A stretch of 64,000 nt of DNA from Paenibacillus timonensis (GCF_022427145.1 NZ_JAKSXN010000028.1:1-64000); one strand, 5' to 3'; counted from the stretch's first letter, positions 8,185 to 16,938 are shown. Notes: a model not told the origin generated them from the sequence alone. Translations and numbers: made by a program.

Positions 8185-9798
8185 CTAAGCTCCTTCAACC
8201 ATATCCCGTCTGCGATATCCCATATAGCCCAAAACCATTAAGGCAATACTGATCACGGTCATCGTAATAAAGGTTGCCGCATCAAACGGATCTACCGGCA
8301 TTCGCGGAATCCAGCTTTGAACGGCGGTTTTCGAGAACCATTCCGGCAAATCCAAAATGCCGCCAAAGTAGTTTAAAGCAAAGGAATAGCCAAGGTAAGC
8401 ATAAACGGCTTTGCCTAGTCTTGGAGCCCAACCTAAAGCCAAAGCGGCAAGTCCGGTAAAGAATAACACGGAAGGCAGGAAGTTATAGCCTGCAGCAAAG
8501 AAATCTTCCATATCCATCGTCGAGCTGTCACCCATGGCGGAAATGGCCGTTCCGCCAAGTCCGCATGTAGCCAGCAAAATGCCAACGACTCCGGCAACGA
8601 TGGCCAAAATGACACTCGTCCAATAGAGCCGAGCACGCGTTACTTTTGTCGCATAAAGCTGGCTTAAATGCAGCCGCGATTCCTCCGCAAAAAGTTTGTT
8701 CACGATCGCGATCGGCAAAATGGAAACCAATCCGATCATGACCATCATAATGGTCCCGGTGAAGGCTTCTTCGATGGAAACGCCAGAGATCGTAAACATT
8801 TGACTCATCAATTCATTGCTTTCAAGAAAGGTCTGCATATCTCCATAAATCGAACCATAGGCTGCTCCCATGATGACGAAAGCAATCAGCCAACTGATCA
8901 TTACGCCTTTGTTCAGCTTGGTAAACAAGCCGGGTACGGACAGCAATGATTTTTTTGCCGACTCCCGACCTTCTCGTTCGGGCAAATAACCAGCCCCCAT
9001 ATCCCGGCCGCCTTCAAGGACAAAAGCGATGATCACGACAATCATGCTGAAGGCCGCGGCCCAAATGAGAGGTACCCAATTGTTCTCTGTAAACGGATAA
9101 GTCAGATAAGTCCAACCCATCGGATTGAACATGGAGAAATCAACATTCGATACATCCGTACCAGCGCGGAAAATATAAAGCAAGCCTACAATTCCGAGCG
9201 ATGACCCCGTTGCGCCTGAAGAGGTCGGCATAATTTGTGCCATGACTAAAGCAATTACGGCTCCCAAGATCCCGGCCATTCCGATGGATGCGCCAAACAA
9301 AAAGGATCCTTCGGCCGAAATCGCATCTACGCCAAAGCTGGTCATCATTCCGCCAATGACGAGCGCTAATACTATATTGATCACGACGACCTCGGCAATC
9401 ACCGCAAGCGAATTGGCTTGACGACCGACTTGAAAGGAGCGTACAAGTTCCGTAAGACCAAGATCTTCTTCTTTGCGAGTATGGCTTACCACGTGCAATG
9501 CCGCGATAATCATCGCGAACAAACCGCAGAATAACAACATTTCGTGCGCATACATCGCGCCCAAAGTATAATCCGCTGCGGACTTGACCGGTGTAGGACC
9601 AACCATGGAAATCATGGCAGGATTTTGCAAGGTCTCATACATCCCCTGCAAACCTTGCCCCTTGCCGATTTCTTCAAAGGCGGAGACAAAACCGCCCGAA
9701 AACAAACCTATCCCTAAAACCCAGAAGATGATCTTCTTCCAATCCCGTTTCAGATATTGAACAAACAGTGCGCCCCAACGTGCAAATTTTTCTTGCAT
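8185..9798 (-). CDS. ABC exporter permease, large ABC-2 type (TnrB3-like)
   Basis: The 537-residue membrane protein has roughly twelve hydrophobic segments arranged as two similar halves, as in the 'polyketide antibiotic exporter' permease family (COG3559). The ATG at 9798 is chosen because GGAGGAG sits 7 bp upstream; a GTG seven codons earlier would place the start inside that ribosome site. It follows the ATPase gene by 23 bp in the same operon. Members of this family, paired with a single ATPase and a TetR regulator, usually expel hydrophobic antibiotics or lipids. The substrate here is unknown. Confidence 0.85.
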   Translation of the reverse strand: MQEKFARWGALFVQYLKRDWKKIIFWVLGIGLFSGGFVSAFEEIGKGQGLQGMYETLQNPAMISMVGPTPVKSAADYTLGAMYAHEMLLFCGLFAMIIAALHVVSHTRKEEDLGLTELVRSFQVGRQANSLAVIAEVVVINIVLALVIGGMMTSFGVDAISAEGSFLFGASIGMAGILGAVIALVMAQIMPTSSGATGSSLGIVGLLYIFRAGTDVSNVDFSMFNPMGWTYLTYPFTENNWVPLIWAAAFSMIVVIIAFVLEGGRDMGAGYLPEREGRESAKKSLLSVPGLFTKLNKGVMISWLIAFVIMGAAYGSIYGDMQTFLESNELMSQMFTISGVSIEEAFTGTIMMVMIGLVSILPIAIVNKLFAEESRLHLSQLYATKVTRARLYWTSVILAIVAGVVGILLATCGLGGTAISAMGDSSTMDMEDFFAAGYNFLPSVLFFTGLAALALGWAPRLGKAVYAYLGYSFALNYFGGILDLPEWFSKTAVQSWIPRMPVDPFDAATFITMTVISIALMVLGYMGYRRRDMVEGA

Positions 9799-9821
9799 CC
9801 CAGTCTCCTCCGTTCCCACTC

Positions 9822-10704
9822 TTAGACTTCATAATGACGCATAAATAAGTCTTCAAGCGTAGGCGGCACCGATTCAAACTTCTTAACGCCCAATTTTGCT
9901 GCTTCGGACAAAATATCGTTGATAAATGCATTATCCGCAGAGAAGGTTGCTTGGTTCCCGGCTTGCTTGAAATCATGGACCCCGTTAACGGACGCCATCC
10001 GAGCCACATCGCCTTCGGTTACCAAAGTAACCGTTGAACGCGTTAAGTGACGCAATTCGTCCAATGTCCCGGTTTCAACCACTTTGCCTTGACGAATGAT
10101 CACCACTTTATCGGCCAGGCGTTCCACTTCGCTCAATATATGAGAGGATAGCAAGATCGCTTTCCCAGCACGTTTGATTTTTTCAACTTCTTCTTGGAAG
10201 ACGGCTTCCATCAACGGATCGAGACCGGAAGTCGGTTCGTCGAAAATATACAAATCGGAGTCGACGGACAAAGCCGCAATCAAGCCGACTTTTTGCCGAT
10301 TTCCTTTGGAATAGCCCTTGGCCTTCTTCTTAGGATCCAGTTCAAAACGTTTAATCAAATAGTCGCGTTTGGTTTTGTCTCCGCCGCCATGCAACTTAAT
10401 AAATAAATCAATGATTTCGCCGCCGGTTAAGCTGCCCCAAAGAGCCACGTCCCCCGGAACATAAGAAATTCGTTTATGAATTTCAAGACTATCTTTCCAT
10501 ACATCCTTGCCAAAGATTTTGGCATTCCCGGCATCCCGGTTGATGATTCCGAGCAAAGTGCGAATCGTTGTTGATTTCCCCGCACCGTTTGGCCCGATAA
10601 AGCCGACGACTTCCCCGGCGTTTACCGTGAATGACACGTCATGCAACGCTTTGAATTTCCCGAACTTTTTTTTGTAAGCCCTGCACTTTTACAATTTCCT
10701 TCAT
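9822..10704 (-). CDS. ABC exporter ATPase with apparent frameshift at an A8 tract
   Basis: The main frame encodes a normal ABC ATPase: Walker A GPNGAGKST, Q-loop, signature YSKGNRQKVG, Walker B LYIFDEPTSGLDP and an H-loop in LSSHILSE. The natural start is ATG 10704, preceded by AAGGAG, and it gives MKEIVKVQGLQKK before hitting a stop at codon 22. Reading the run of eight A (+ strand T at 10666-10673) as seven restores QKKFGKFKALHDVSF, the expected ABC N-terminus. So either the sequence has a one-base homopolymer error, or the gene is truly shifted and depends on slippage or re-initiation at TTG 10646. It pairs with the permease downstream and is divergent from a TetR gene. Confidence 0.8.
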
Positions 10705-10707
10705 AGC

Positions 10708-10736
10708 ACTAAAACTCCTTCTTAACCAGTTTTAGT
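10708..10736 (-). promoter_or_regulatory. Inverted repeat around the ABC operon ribosome site
   Basis: ACTAAAACT (10708-10716) and AGTTTTAGT (10728-10736) form a perfect 9-bp inverted repeat with an 11-bp spacer. The AAGGAG site of the ATPase gene overlaps the left arm and loop, so the hairpin might affect translation. No function is proven. Confidence 0.3.
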
Positions 10737-10781
10737 AACGTGCTTTCCAGTTTAAAAAGCAAGGCTTAACTTCGGGTAATA

Positions 10782-10974
10782 ATGAACTGTAAATGTAATA
10801 ATAGTTCATTTATTTGCGATTTATCGCCATGTTTTAAACCAAAGTTCATTTACAGATTCAGTTATAACTCTTTTTATCGGCCCAGTCAATTTAAAAAAAC
10901 AAAATTTAGAACTATGGTTTGTTTGATGATTCACAATTTTCGGTCTATAATAATATGTAGGAAAGTTATGAACT
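10782..10974. promoter_or_regulatory. Four ATGAACT/AGTTCAT heptamers, candidate TetR operators
   Basis: In the 323-bp divergent gap the heptamer ATGAACT or its complement occurs at 10782-10788, 10803-10809, 10843-10849 and 10968-10974. The first two form the palindrome AATGAACT-N14-AGTTCATT on the ABC-operon side; the last lies within AGTTATGAACT just after the TetR promoter. This arrangement fits one repressor controlling itself and the exporter, but is inference. Confidence 0.4.
10923..10951 (+). promoter_or_regulatory. Promoter of the TetR gene at 11028
   Basis: TTGATG (10923-10928), a 17-bp spacer and a consensus TATAAT (10946-10951) lie about 75 bp upstream of the start codon. The rest of this gap is AT-rich and shows no gene. 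Confidence 0.6.
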
Positions 10975-11027
10975 AAGCAGCCCATATATATTTTTAATTC
11001 AACACAGTTGGAAAGTAGGAATGAGAA

Positions 11028-11624
11028 ATGAACGGTTTTGAAAAGAGGACCCAAGAGAAGAAAAAGCAAGTATTGGAAGCGACGTTTAACTTGATGAATA
11101 CCGATGCCGGGATCGAAAATCTAACGATGGATGAGATCGCGAAACATTCCAATGTCGGTAAAACGACGGTTTTTAAGTATTTTGGCAGCAAAGAAAACCT
11201 GATCTACGAGGTTTTTACCTATTTTTTATCTCAAATGGGGGACACGGCTCGAGCCATCATGGCCGAAAACAAGCCCTTCGAAGAAACCATCATTGCCATG
11301 AGTCTGAGCAAAATCAATTACTTGGATAAAATCAACAAGCAATTTTATATCGATTTAATGGATTATTTTACGAAGAAGGACAAAGACGGCTTATCGCTGA
11401 TCATGCAGCAATATGCCAAGGAAAGCTATAGCATGATGTTGGATTTATTCCATCGCGGGCGTAAGGAAGGCAAGGTAGATCTGAAATATTCGGATGAATT
11501 TCTACTGATTTATTTCCAAGCTTTGGTCGAAGGAATATCCAGTCCGCATATCTACTCGAAAATTCTCCCTTATACCGCCCAATGGACGGAATTGCTGATC
11601 AAAGGCATTGCGCCAAGTCAATAG
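11028..11624 (+). CDS. TetR/AcrR-family regulator, divergent from the ABC exporter
   Basis: The 198-residue product has a TetR N-terminal helix-turn-helix (about 15-60: NLTMDEIAKHSNVGKTTVFKYFGSKENLIYEVF) followed by an all-helical ligand domain with no clear family signature. The ATG follows GGAATGAGAA. It is transcribed away from the two-gene ABC exporter and separated from it by heptamer repeats that look like operators. The likely job is repression of the exporter until a ligand, perhaps the exported compound, binds. A terminator follows directly. Confidence 0.85.
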   Translation: MNGFEKRTQEKKKQVLEATFNLMNTDAGIENLTMDEIAKHSNVGKTTVFKYFGSKENLIYEVFTYFLSQMGDTARAIMAENKPFEETIIAMSLSKINYLDKINKQFYIDLMDYFTKKDKDGLSLIMQQYAKESYSMMLDLFHRGRKEGKVDLKYSDEFLLIYFQALVEGISSPHIYSKILPYTAQWTELLIKGIAPSQ

Positions 11625-11638
11625 AATAGACGAATAGG

Positions 11639-11668
11639 ACTCTGTCCTGATTTGGGCAGAGTTTTTTC
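11639..11668 (+). terminator. Terminator of the TetR gene
   Basis: ACTCTGTCC (11639-11647) pairs with GGGCAGAGT (11654-11662) with one wobble pair and is followed by six T. Confidence 0.8.
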
Positions 11669-11719
11669 ATGCGGCGATGAGTGAAGTGGTTGAATGTGAT
11701 CGTTTTTGAAAGGTTTTGA

Positions 11720-11747
11720 TTGATATTTGCGGCGTTTATGATACGAT
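11720..11747 (+). promoter_or_regulatory. Promoter of the fruR-fruK operon
   Basis: TTGATA (11720-11725), a 16-bp spacer and TACGAT (11742-11747) precede the GGGAGGGGG ribosome site of the DeoR-type gene. Confidence 0.4.
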
Positions 11748-11771
11748 GTTTTTAGTTGGGAGGGGGAAAAG

Positions 11772-12521
11772 ATGTTAAACGAGGAGAGGTATCGCCGGAT
11801 TCTGCGGCGGCTGCAGGAGAAGGGGATCGTCAAGCTCCAGGAGCTTTGCACGTTGCTTGAAGCTTCTGAATCTACCGTGAGGCGCGATTTGGCGGATCTG
11901 GAGGAGCGAGGGCTGCTCCGGAGAGTTCATGGCGGCGCAGCGTTGCCGGCCATGTCCGGGGGGCTGGAGCCGGGGATGGCGGAGAAATCGGCCGTAAACG
12001 TACCCCAAAAGCAAAAGATTGCCGAGTTGGCATCCGGTCTGGTTCGCGGCGGGGAGGCGATTTATCTGGACGCCGGAACGACGACCTTGGCGATGATCCC
12101 TTTTCTGAAAGGGAAGTCGATCACCGTCGTGACGAACGGTTTGCCGCAGATGGATGCGCTGCTGGAGGCCGATATTCCAAGCTATCTGCTCGGCGGCCTG
12201 GCCAAAAAAAGCACGAAAGCATTGGTAGGCAGCTTGGCCTTGGATAACCTGGACCGATTCCGTTTTGACCGGTGTTTTCTCGGGACGAACGGGGTTCACC
12301 CCGATGCCGGGTATACGACGCCAGACCCGGAGGAAGCCGCGTTGAAGCGCCGCGCGAGTGAGCTCTCCTCGCTAACCTATATGCTTGCCGATTCCAGCAA
12401 AATCGGGAACGTCGCTTTCACCAGGATAATGGGGTTGGAGCAGGCGACGCTCATCGCGGAGCAAGTTCCGGAACGCTGGCGCAAACCAATCGAGGATATG
12501 ACTAACCTAATCGGAGGATAA
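11772..12521 (+). CDS. fruR: DeoR-family repressor, FruR-like
   Basis: The 249-residue protein has the DeoR helix-turn-helix at the N-terminus (RYRRILRRLQEKGIVKLQEL, then ASESTVRRDLADLEERGLLRRVHGGA) and a DeoR C-terminal sugar-phosphate sensor domain with YLDAGTTTLAMIPFL, a phosphate-binding loop, and FLGTNGVHPDAGYTTPDPEEA. GGGAGGGGGAAAAG precedes the ATG. It is followed after 4 bp by a 1-phosphofructokinase gene, the order seen in fruRKA operons of Bacillota, where FruR represses until fructose 1-phosphate accumulates. The name rests on this context. Confidence 0.85.
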   Translation: MLNEERYRRILRRLQEKGIVKLQELCTLLEASESTVRRDLADLEERGLLRRVHGGAALPAMSGGLEPGMAEKSAVNVPQKQKIAELASGLVRGGEAIYLDAGTTTLAMIPFLKGKSITVVTNGLPQMDALLEADIPSYLLGGLAKKSTKALVGSLALDNLDRFRFDRCFLGTNGVHPDAGYTTPDPEEAALKRRASELSSLTYMLADSSKIGNVAFTRIMGLEQATLIAEQVPERWRKPIEDMTNLIGG

Positions 12522-12525
12522 ACAT

Positions 12526-13446
12526 ATGATGATCTACACCATCACCTTGAATCCTTCCATCGACTATATCGTGGAAGTACACGGCCTGCAGCTCGGCGAA
12601 CTGAATCGCATGACACGAGACCTGAAGCTGCCCGGCGGGAAGGGCATTAACGTCTCGCGCGTTCTGAAGCGGCTTGGGGCGGACACGACCGCAATGGGGT
12701 TTCTCGGCGGATTCACCGGCGATTTCATTGAAGGATTTCTACGGAATGAGGCGATTAACGCCGATTTCGTTCGCCTTGGCGGCGGAGATACCCGCATCAA
12801 TATTAAACTCAAGCATGGCGAGGAGACGGAGATTAACGGCGGGGGCCCGGCCATCGCGGGGGAAGAAGCCGATGCATTAGTGGAGAAGCTGTCCGTCCTT
12901 AGGGAAGGCGACCTCGTCATTTTGGCCGGCAGCCAGCCTCCGTCGCTTCCCGGCGATTTCTATGAGCGGCTGATCCGCAAGTGCCGAATGCAAGGAGCCG
13001 AATTCGTCATCGACACCACGGGCGAACCGCTGCGCCGGGCACTGGCGTACCGGCCGCTGCTCGTAAAGCCGAACCATCATGAACTCGCCGAGCTGTTTGG
13101 CGTAGTTATTGAGACGCGAGAACAGTTGATAACTTACGGTCGCCGGCTGCTTGAAGAAGGGGCGCAGCATGTATTAATTTCGATGGCTGGTGAAGGGGCT
13201 CTGTTCATCACCGGAAACGAGGTTTATCATGCGAACGTCCCTCCCGGTAAGGTGCGCAACTCCGTGGGAGCCGGCGATTCGATGATCGCCGGATTCTCAG
13301 GGACGTTCGCCATGGGCGGGGACCTGATGGAGGCGTTCCGCGCAGGCGTAGCCTCGGGAAGCGCGACCGCCTTCTCCGACGATTTGGCCGAACGTACGTT
13401 GATTGAAGAGCTGCGCCCGCAGGTCCTCATTTCGAGGGTGGATTAG
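12526..13446 (+). CDS. fruK: 1-phosphofructokinase, PfkB family
   Basis: The 306-residue kinase starts with TITLNPSIDYIVEV, the hallmark of the FruK/LacC subfamily, and has LPGGKGINVSRVLKRLG and the catalytic NSVGAGDSMIAGF. FruK turns fructose 1-phosphate into fructose 1,6-bisphosphate. Its ribosome site GGAGG lies at the very end of fruR, so the two are translationally close; ATG at 12526 or 12529 is possible. The usual third gene, the fructose PTS fruA, is missing: the next genes lie on the other strand. Tagatose-6-phosphate kinase is a less likely alternative. Confidence 0.88.
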   Translation: MMIYTITLNPSIDYIVEVHGLQLGELNRMTRDLKLPGGKGINVSRVLKRLGADTTAMGFLGGFTGDFIEGFLRNEAINADFVRLGGGDTRINIKLKHGEETEINGGGPAIAGEEADALVEKLSVLREGDLVILAGSQPPSLPGDFYERLIRKCRMQGAEFVIDTTGEPLRRALAYRPLLVKPNHHELAELFGVVIETREQLITYGRRLLEEGAQHVLISMAGEGALFITGNEVYHANVPPGKVRNSVGAGDSMIAGFSGTFAMGGDLMEAFRAGVASGSATAFSDDLAERTLIEELRPQVLISRVD

Positions 13447-13472
13447 TCCGTTTTTCGGTTTAGCCGAATGCC

Positions 13473-13916
13473 TTATTCGTCCCGGCTGTTTCTGTATTCA
13501 CTTAGCTTCTGATTCACCTGGTTGGCCTGTTTATGTCCGTCGATGAACATCATGGCATATACCAGGCCTTTAATGACTAAGATCACCATGATGAGCATCA
13601 ACAATTGCTCGGTGTCCATCATGGGATTGGGGCTCGCCAACCATAACCACAATAGGAGCATGACCGCGGCGAGCGCGTAACAAAGCGCAAAGCTGATCAC
13701 CTGGGCTTTTTTGCTCAAAGCGGGCTCATATTTGTTCACCAGAGCGTACTTGTAAAAAGTAAACGCCGAAGCCCCAATCAGGATTTGCCAAAGCCATAAG
13801 GACGAAATACGCTCGGTGGAGCTTAGGGACATATAGATTGCGGTAATTACCGTCAAAACCCCGCTGGCTATGAACCAATCCTTTATGAAATGGGATATAT
13901 ATTTGCTGATTTTCAT
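13473..13916 (-). CDS. DUF3021 family membrane protein
   Basis: This 147-residue protein has four predicted membrane helices (about 16-33, 41-58, 72-93, 103-125) and a short polar C-terminus, the pattern of DUF3021. It follows a LytTR DNA-binding gene by 12 bp. In Bacillota, DUF3021 proteins are almost always encoded with a stand-alone LytTR regulator; in streptococci and Lactococcus related LytTR pairs consist of a regulator and a membrane inhibitor. The membrane partner probably holds the LytTR protein inactive. The GGAGGGG site before the ATG is strong. Confidence 0.8.
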   Translation of the reverse strand: MKISKYISHFIKDWFIASGVLTVITAIYMSLSSTERISSLWLWQILIGASAFTFYKYALVNKYEPALSKKAQVISFALCYALAAVMLLLWLWLASPNPMMDTEQLLMLIMVILVIKGLVYAMMFIDGHKQANQVNQKLSEYRNSRDE

Positions 13917-13928
13917 TTGAACCCCTCC

Positions 13929-14366
13929 TTATAATCCCAATTTTCGTCGGAGTACCGGAACATACTGTCGTGATATAAATACTTTTTCGCCATTCAGGAG
14001 CAAGGCTTCGAACCGCCCATAGAGAACAGGACTGACCGATTTGATTTTCGCCAGGTTCAGAATGGTCGATTTCGATGCCCGGAAAAAATCCAAGCTTTCA
14101 TATTCCGCCTCGATTTCGTAGAGCCGGAGCCTGGATTCGTACACCTGTTCCCGGCAATAGATGAAAACCCGGTTATCCACCGATTCGAAATAATAAACGT
14201 CTTTCGGATTGAGGATGTGGATTTGCAGTTCGCGTGTTCCAATCAGTTTCCTGGGGTGGGATTTCAGAGAATAAATCAACTGCAGCAGCGTCTCGTCAGG
14301 TTCATTCCAGCGAATAATGATCTCCGGCTCATTTCCGGCGGGAACAGATTCGATCGTGATTTTCAT
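13929..14366 (-). CDS. LytTR-domain DNA-binding regulator
   Basis: The 145-residue protein has a short N-terminal region with no receiver domain and a C-terminal LytTR domain (about 45-145: ILNPKDVYYFESVDNRVFIYC, then FRASKSTILNLAKIKSV and RQYVPVLRRKLG). LytTR domains bind short direct repeats through a beta-fold. ATG 14366 was chosen because GAAGGAAGGAA precedes it and it matches the length of DUF3021-linked regulators; the open frame reaches 14498 without a good ribosome site. It is the first gene of a two-gene operon with the DUF3021 protein. Autoregulation is usual for such pairs. Confidence 0.83.
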   Translation of the reverse strand: MKITIESVPAGNEPEIIIRWNEPDETLLQLIYSLKSHPRKLIGTRELQIHILNPKDVYYFESVDNRVFIYCREQVYESRLRLYEIEAEYESLDFFRASKSTILNLAKIKSVSPVLYGRFEALLLNGEKVFISRQYVPVLRRKLGL

Positions 14367-14421
14367 CCGCGTTCCTTCCTTCGTCTTTCTTTTTTCTAAG
14401 ACGGCCCTGCTTTCCACCTCA

Positions 14422-14450
14422 AGTATATTTTTGAGGGGGTTCGTAATCAA
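14422..14450 (-). promoter_or_regulatory. Promoter of the LytTR-DUF3021 operon
   Basis: On the minus strand TTGATT, a 17-bp spacer and TATACT occupy 14450 to 14422, about 55 bp upstream of the start codon. Confidence 0.6.
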
Positions 14451-14519
14451 TAGATGCACAGCAAGCTGTCGTTTTGGGGCGGTAAGCTGTATCAACAAGC
14501 TAATGTTCGGCCTTCATGA

Positions 14520-14555
14520 AAAAAGCACGATAACCTTATAGGTTACCGTGCTTTT
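14520..14555 (-). terminator. Terminator of the cupin gene
   Basis: A 14-bp stem with one mismatch (14522-14535 / 14541-14554) and a 5-nt loop, with a T-run on the minus strand, lies just past the cupin stop codon. Confidence 0.75.
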
Positions 14556-14585
14556 GATTCTTCGTGCCGTATCGTTTATCCGAAC

Positions 14586-15299
14586 TTATGGTCCATCGTG
14601 GTATAAATGGGCCCAACCGTTTCCAATGACTTGTGGGCGGCGAGGGTTGCCGTCGCTCTGCTGGTAGGGCCGCAGCCCGTATCCCTGGTTATAGGGCGGA
14701 TGGCTGGAATGCGGGGAATAAGCCTGCTGCGGCGAATTGGGGTAAGGGGCTTGTTGGTTTTCCTGATGACAACCCCGCGGCGGACCAATGATCACCGTTT
14801 GATTGAGCGGAGCGAACGCTTCCCGAACCTTATCGACATCCAGGCAATAGGTATGCGCGAACGCTTCGGGCGGAGTCAATCGCAGCATATCGGATGCGGG
14901 GATGAGCTCCGGAATCGGCTGGTCAAAAATAGCCAGGAAACGCGTTCCGTCCATGGTCGCGGTATCGTAGTGCCACCATCCCTGCGGTACGCTTGTCGCC
15001 TGACCGGGACGGTTCGGGTAATGCCGCAGCTCTTTGGTGAACGGGTTGATGATGGAGACGACGACCTCCCCCGACAGGCAGTACACCAGCTCGGAGGCGT
15101 TTTGGTGAATATGCATTTCGATGACATTGCCTTTGTCCAGGTAAGTATCCAGAAAAGACATATTCCCGAGCGTATTTAACTGATGGATGGACAATTCGTT
15201 AATGAAGTTGCGTTGATCCTTTCTGACCGTCGTGTTCCGATTGACGTCGAACGAGAACTGTGCGTTGGGTGACGTGAAATCCATGTAAGAAACCGCCAT
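14586..15299 (-). CDS. Single-cupin protein with Pro/Gln/Tyr-rich tail, possible spore-coat protein
   Basis: The 237-residue product (ATG 15299, behind AGGGAACAAACC) contains one cupin barrel related to oxalate decarboxylases. Metal ligands appear as His-x-His and Glu in MHIHQNASE, a Gly-rich turn follows, and a further His is in GWWHYDTAT. The last 60 residues are low-complexity and rich in Pro, Gln, Tyr and Ser (PYPNSPQQAYSPHSSHPPY), like many Bacillota spore-coat proteins. OxdD of B. subtilis is a cupin of the spore coat, so a coat-associated cupin is a reasonable guess; the enzymatic activity cannot be told. It has its own terminator and is divergent from an amino-acid permease. Confidence 0.7.
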   Translation of the reverse strand: MAVSYMDFTSPNAQFSFDVNRNTTVRKDQRNFINELSIHQLNTLGNMSFLDTYLDKGNVIEMHIHQNASELVYCLSGEVVVSIINPFTKELRHYPNRPGQATSVPQGWWHYDTATMDGTRFLAIFDQPIPELIPASDMLRLTPPEAFAHTYCLDVDKVREAFAPLNQTVIIGPPRGCHQENQQAPYPNSPQQAYSPHSSHPPYNQGYGLRPYQQSDGNPRRPQVIGNGWAHLYHDGP

Positions 15300-15471
15300 G
15301 GTTTGTTCCCTGCCTTTCCTACGTATAGGCGCTATCACTTCTACTGGATATCTATGTTCGAGTTCGAGTTTATATGTACGGGAAGAAGCAGAGGATTGGC
15401 GCAGGTTCACGAAGCAGAGCGCAAGTTCCAAAAACCGCAAACCGTATAGTTCATTTTTTCACAAAAATCGA

Positions 15472-15501
15472 TTGCTTAAGGAAACGCCGGTACAGTATAA
15501 T
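15472..15501 (+). promoter_or_regulatory. Promoter of the amino-acid permease gene
   Basis: TTGCTT (15472-15477), an 18-bp spacer and consensus TATAAT (15496-15501). The remaining gap from 15300 holds no gene that I can support. Confidence 0.5.
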
Positions 15502-15571
15502 GATGCGGTAATTTGCGGACTAGCCTCCCAGTTACGAAAATAAGACAACCAGAAGGAATTGAGAACGACTT

Positions 15572-16894
15572 ATGAAATCAATCGAGCAAGGACAGCAAGA
15601 ACACCGGCCCATCCGCAAAACGGTGAATTTCGTCGAAGCCCTCGCCATTGTAGTGGGCGTCATTATCGGATCGGGGATCTTCCTGAAACCAGGGATCGTG
15701 CTAAACCATGCCGGATCTCCCTGGATGAGTCTATTGGCTTGGGTGACGGGGGGCATCATCACGTTGGCTTCGGCATTATCCGTGGCCGAAATCGCCTCCG
15801 CGATTCCCAAATCCGGCGGTTTGTATACGTACCTTGGCGAGCTATACGGCAATACGGTGGGCTTTTTGCTGGGATGGGTGCAAACGGTGATTTCCTATCC
15901 TGCGTCCGTGGCGGCCTTAGCCATCGCGTTCGCTTCGTATTCCGGGTATTTTCTCCCGATGGACGGGTTCGAGCAAAAGCTGCTCGCCGTGGCGATCCTT
16001 GCTTTTATCCTGGCGATGAACGTTGTTTCCACCAAATACGGCGGCGTCATCCAAACGCTGGCTACGGTCGGCAAATTGATCCCGATCGTCGGCATCATCG
16101 GCTTTGGCCTGTTCACCGGTTCGGCGCCGGGATTCTCGGGGGTCCATGGAGCTGCCAGTGGCGCGGGCTTCGGCGTAGCGGTGCTGGGGACGTTGTGGGC
16201 TTATGACGGCTGGATCGGCGTGACCAACATGGCGGGCGAAATCAGAAATCCGGCAAAAACGCTGCCCAAAGTGATCTCCATCGGCGTAATTTTCGTCATC
16301 TGCGTGTATGTTTTGGTCAACCTGGCGATATTTCAAATCTTGCCTTATGACGCGATCGTTAGCTCCAAAGCTCCCGGCGCGGATGCAGCTGAAGCGTTGT
16401 TCGGCAGCGGCGGGGGAATGTTCATCACCGCGGGGATCATCGTCTCCGTGCTTGGCGCGCTGAACGGATACCTGATGACGGCGGCGCGGGTTCCGCAGGC
16501 GATGGGCGAGAAAGGAGAACTTCCTTTTTCCGCGGTATTCCGCAAAATCCATCCGAAGTTTCAGACGCCGGCCAATGCGCTGATTTTCCAAGGGACGTTG
16601 ACGGTCATTTATATCTTCTCGGGGACGTTTGATACGTTAACCGACCTGTTGATTTTCGTGTTGTGGATCTTTTTCACCATGGGCGTGTTTGGCGTGTTTC
16701 TGCTGCGAAGGAACGCAACCTCTCCCAAAGGGCAGTATCGCGTGCCGCTGTTCCCTGTGACGCCGCTGGTCGGTATCGTAGGCGGGGTATACATTCTGGG
16801 AAGCACCATCATCAGCAGCCCGGTCCAATCCTTGATCGGGATCGGAATCACGTTGATCGGACTGCCGATCTACTACTATATGCAGCGAAAATAG
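15572..16894 (+). CDS. APC-superfamily amino-acid permease, SteT-like
   Basis: The 440-residue protein has about twelve membrane helices. The N-terminal VVGVIIGSGIFLKPGIVL is the unwound helix-1 substrate site of the LAT branch of APC transporters, and FILAMNVVSTKYGGVIQ and WAYDGWIGVTNMAGEI are also typical. Size and motifs match the B. subtilis serine/threonine exchanger SteT. It probably exchanges neutral amino acids across the membrane. It is monocistronic. Exact substrates are not visible. Confidence 0.87.
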   Translation: MKSIEQGQQEHRPIRKTVNFVEALAIVVGVIIGSGIFLKPGIVLNHAGSPWMSLLAWVTGGIITLASALSVAEIASAIPKSGGLYTYLGELYGNTVGFLLGWVQTVISYPASVAALAIAFASYSGYFLPMDGFEQKLLAVAILAFILAMNVVSTKYGGVIQTLATVGKLIPIVGIIGFGLFTGSAPGFSGVHGAASGAGFGVAVLGTLWAYDGWIGVTNMAGEIRNPAKTLPKVISIGVIFVICVYVLVNLAIFQILPYDAIVSSKAPGADAAEALFGSGGGMFITAGIIVSVLGALNGYLMTAARVPQAMGEKGELPFSAVFRKIHPKFQTPANALIFQGTLTVIYIFSGTFDTLTDLLIFVLWIFFTMGVFGVFLLRRNATSPKGQYRVPLFPVTPLVGIVGGVYILGSTIISSPVQSLIGIGITLIGLPIYYYMQRK

Positions 16895-16938
16895 GCCGTT
16901 ATCCGGCCGGGAATAGGGCTTATCGATCGGGCGTCGGC

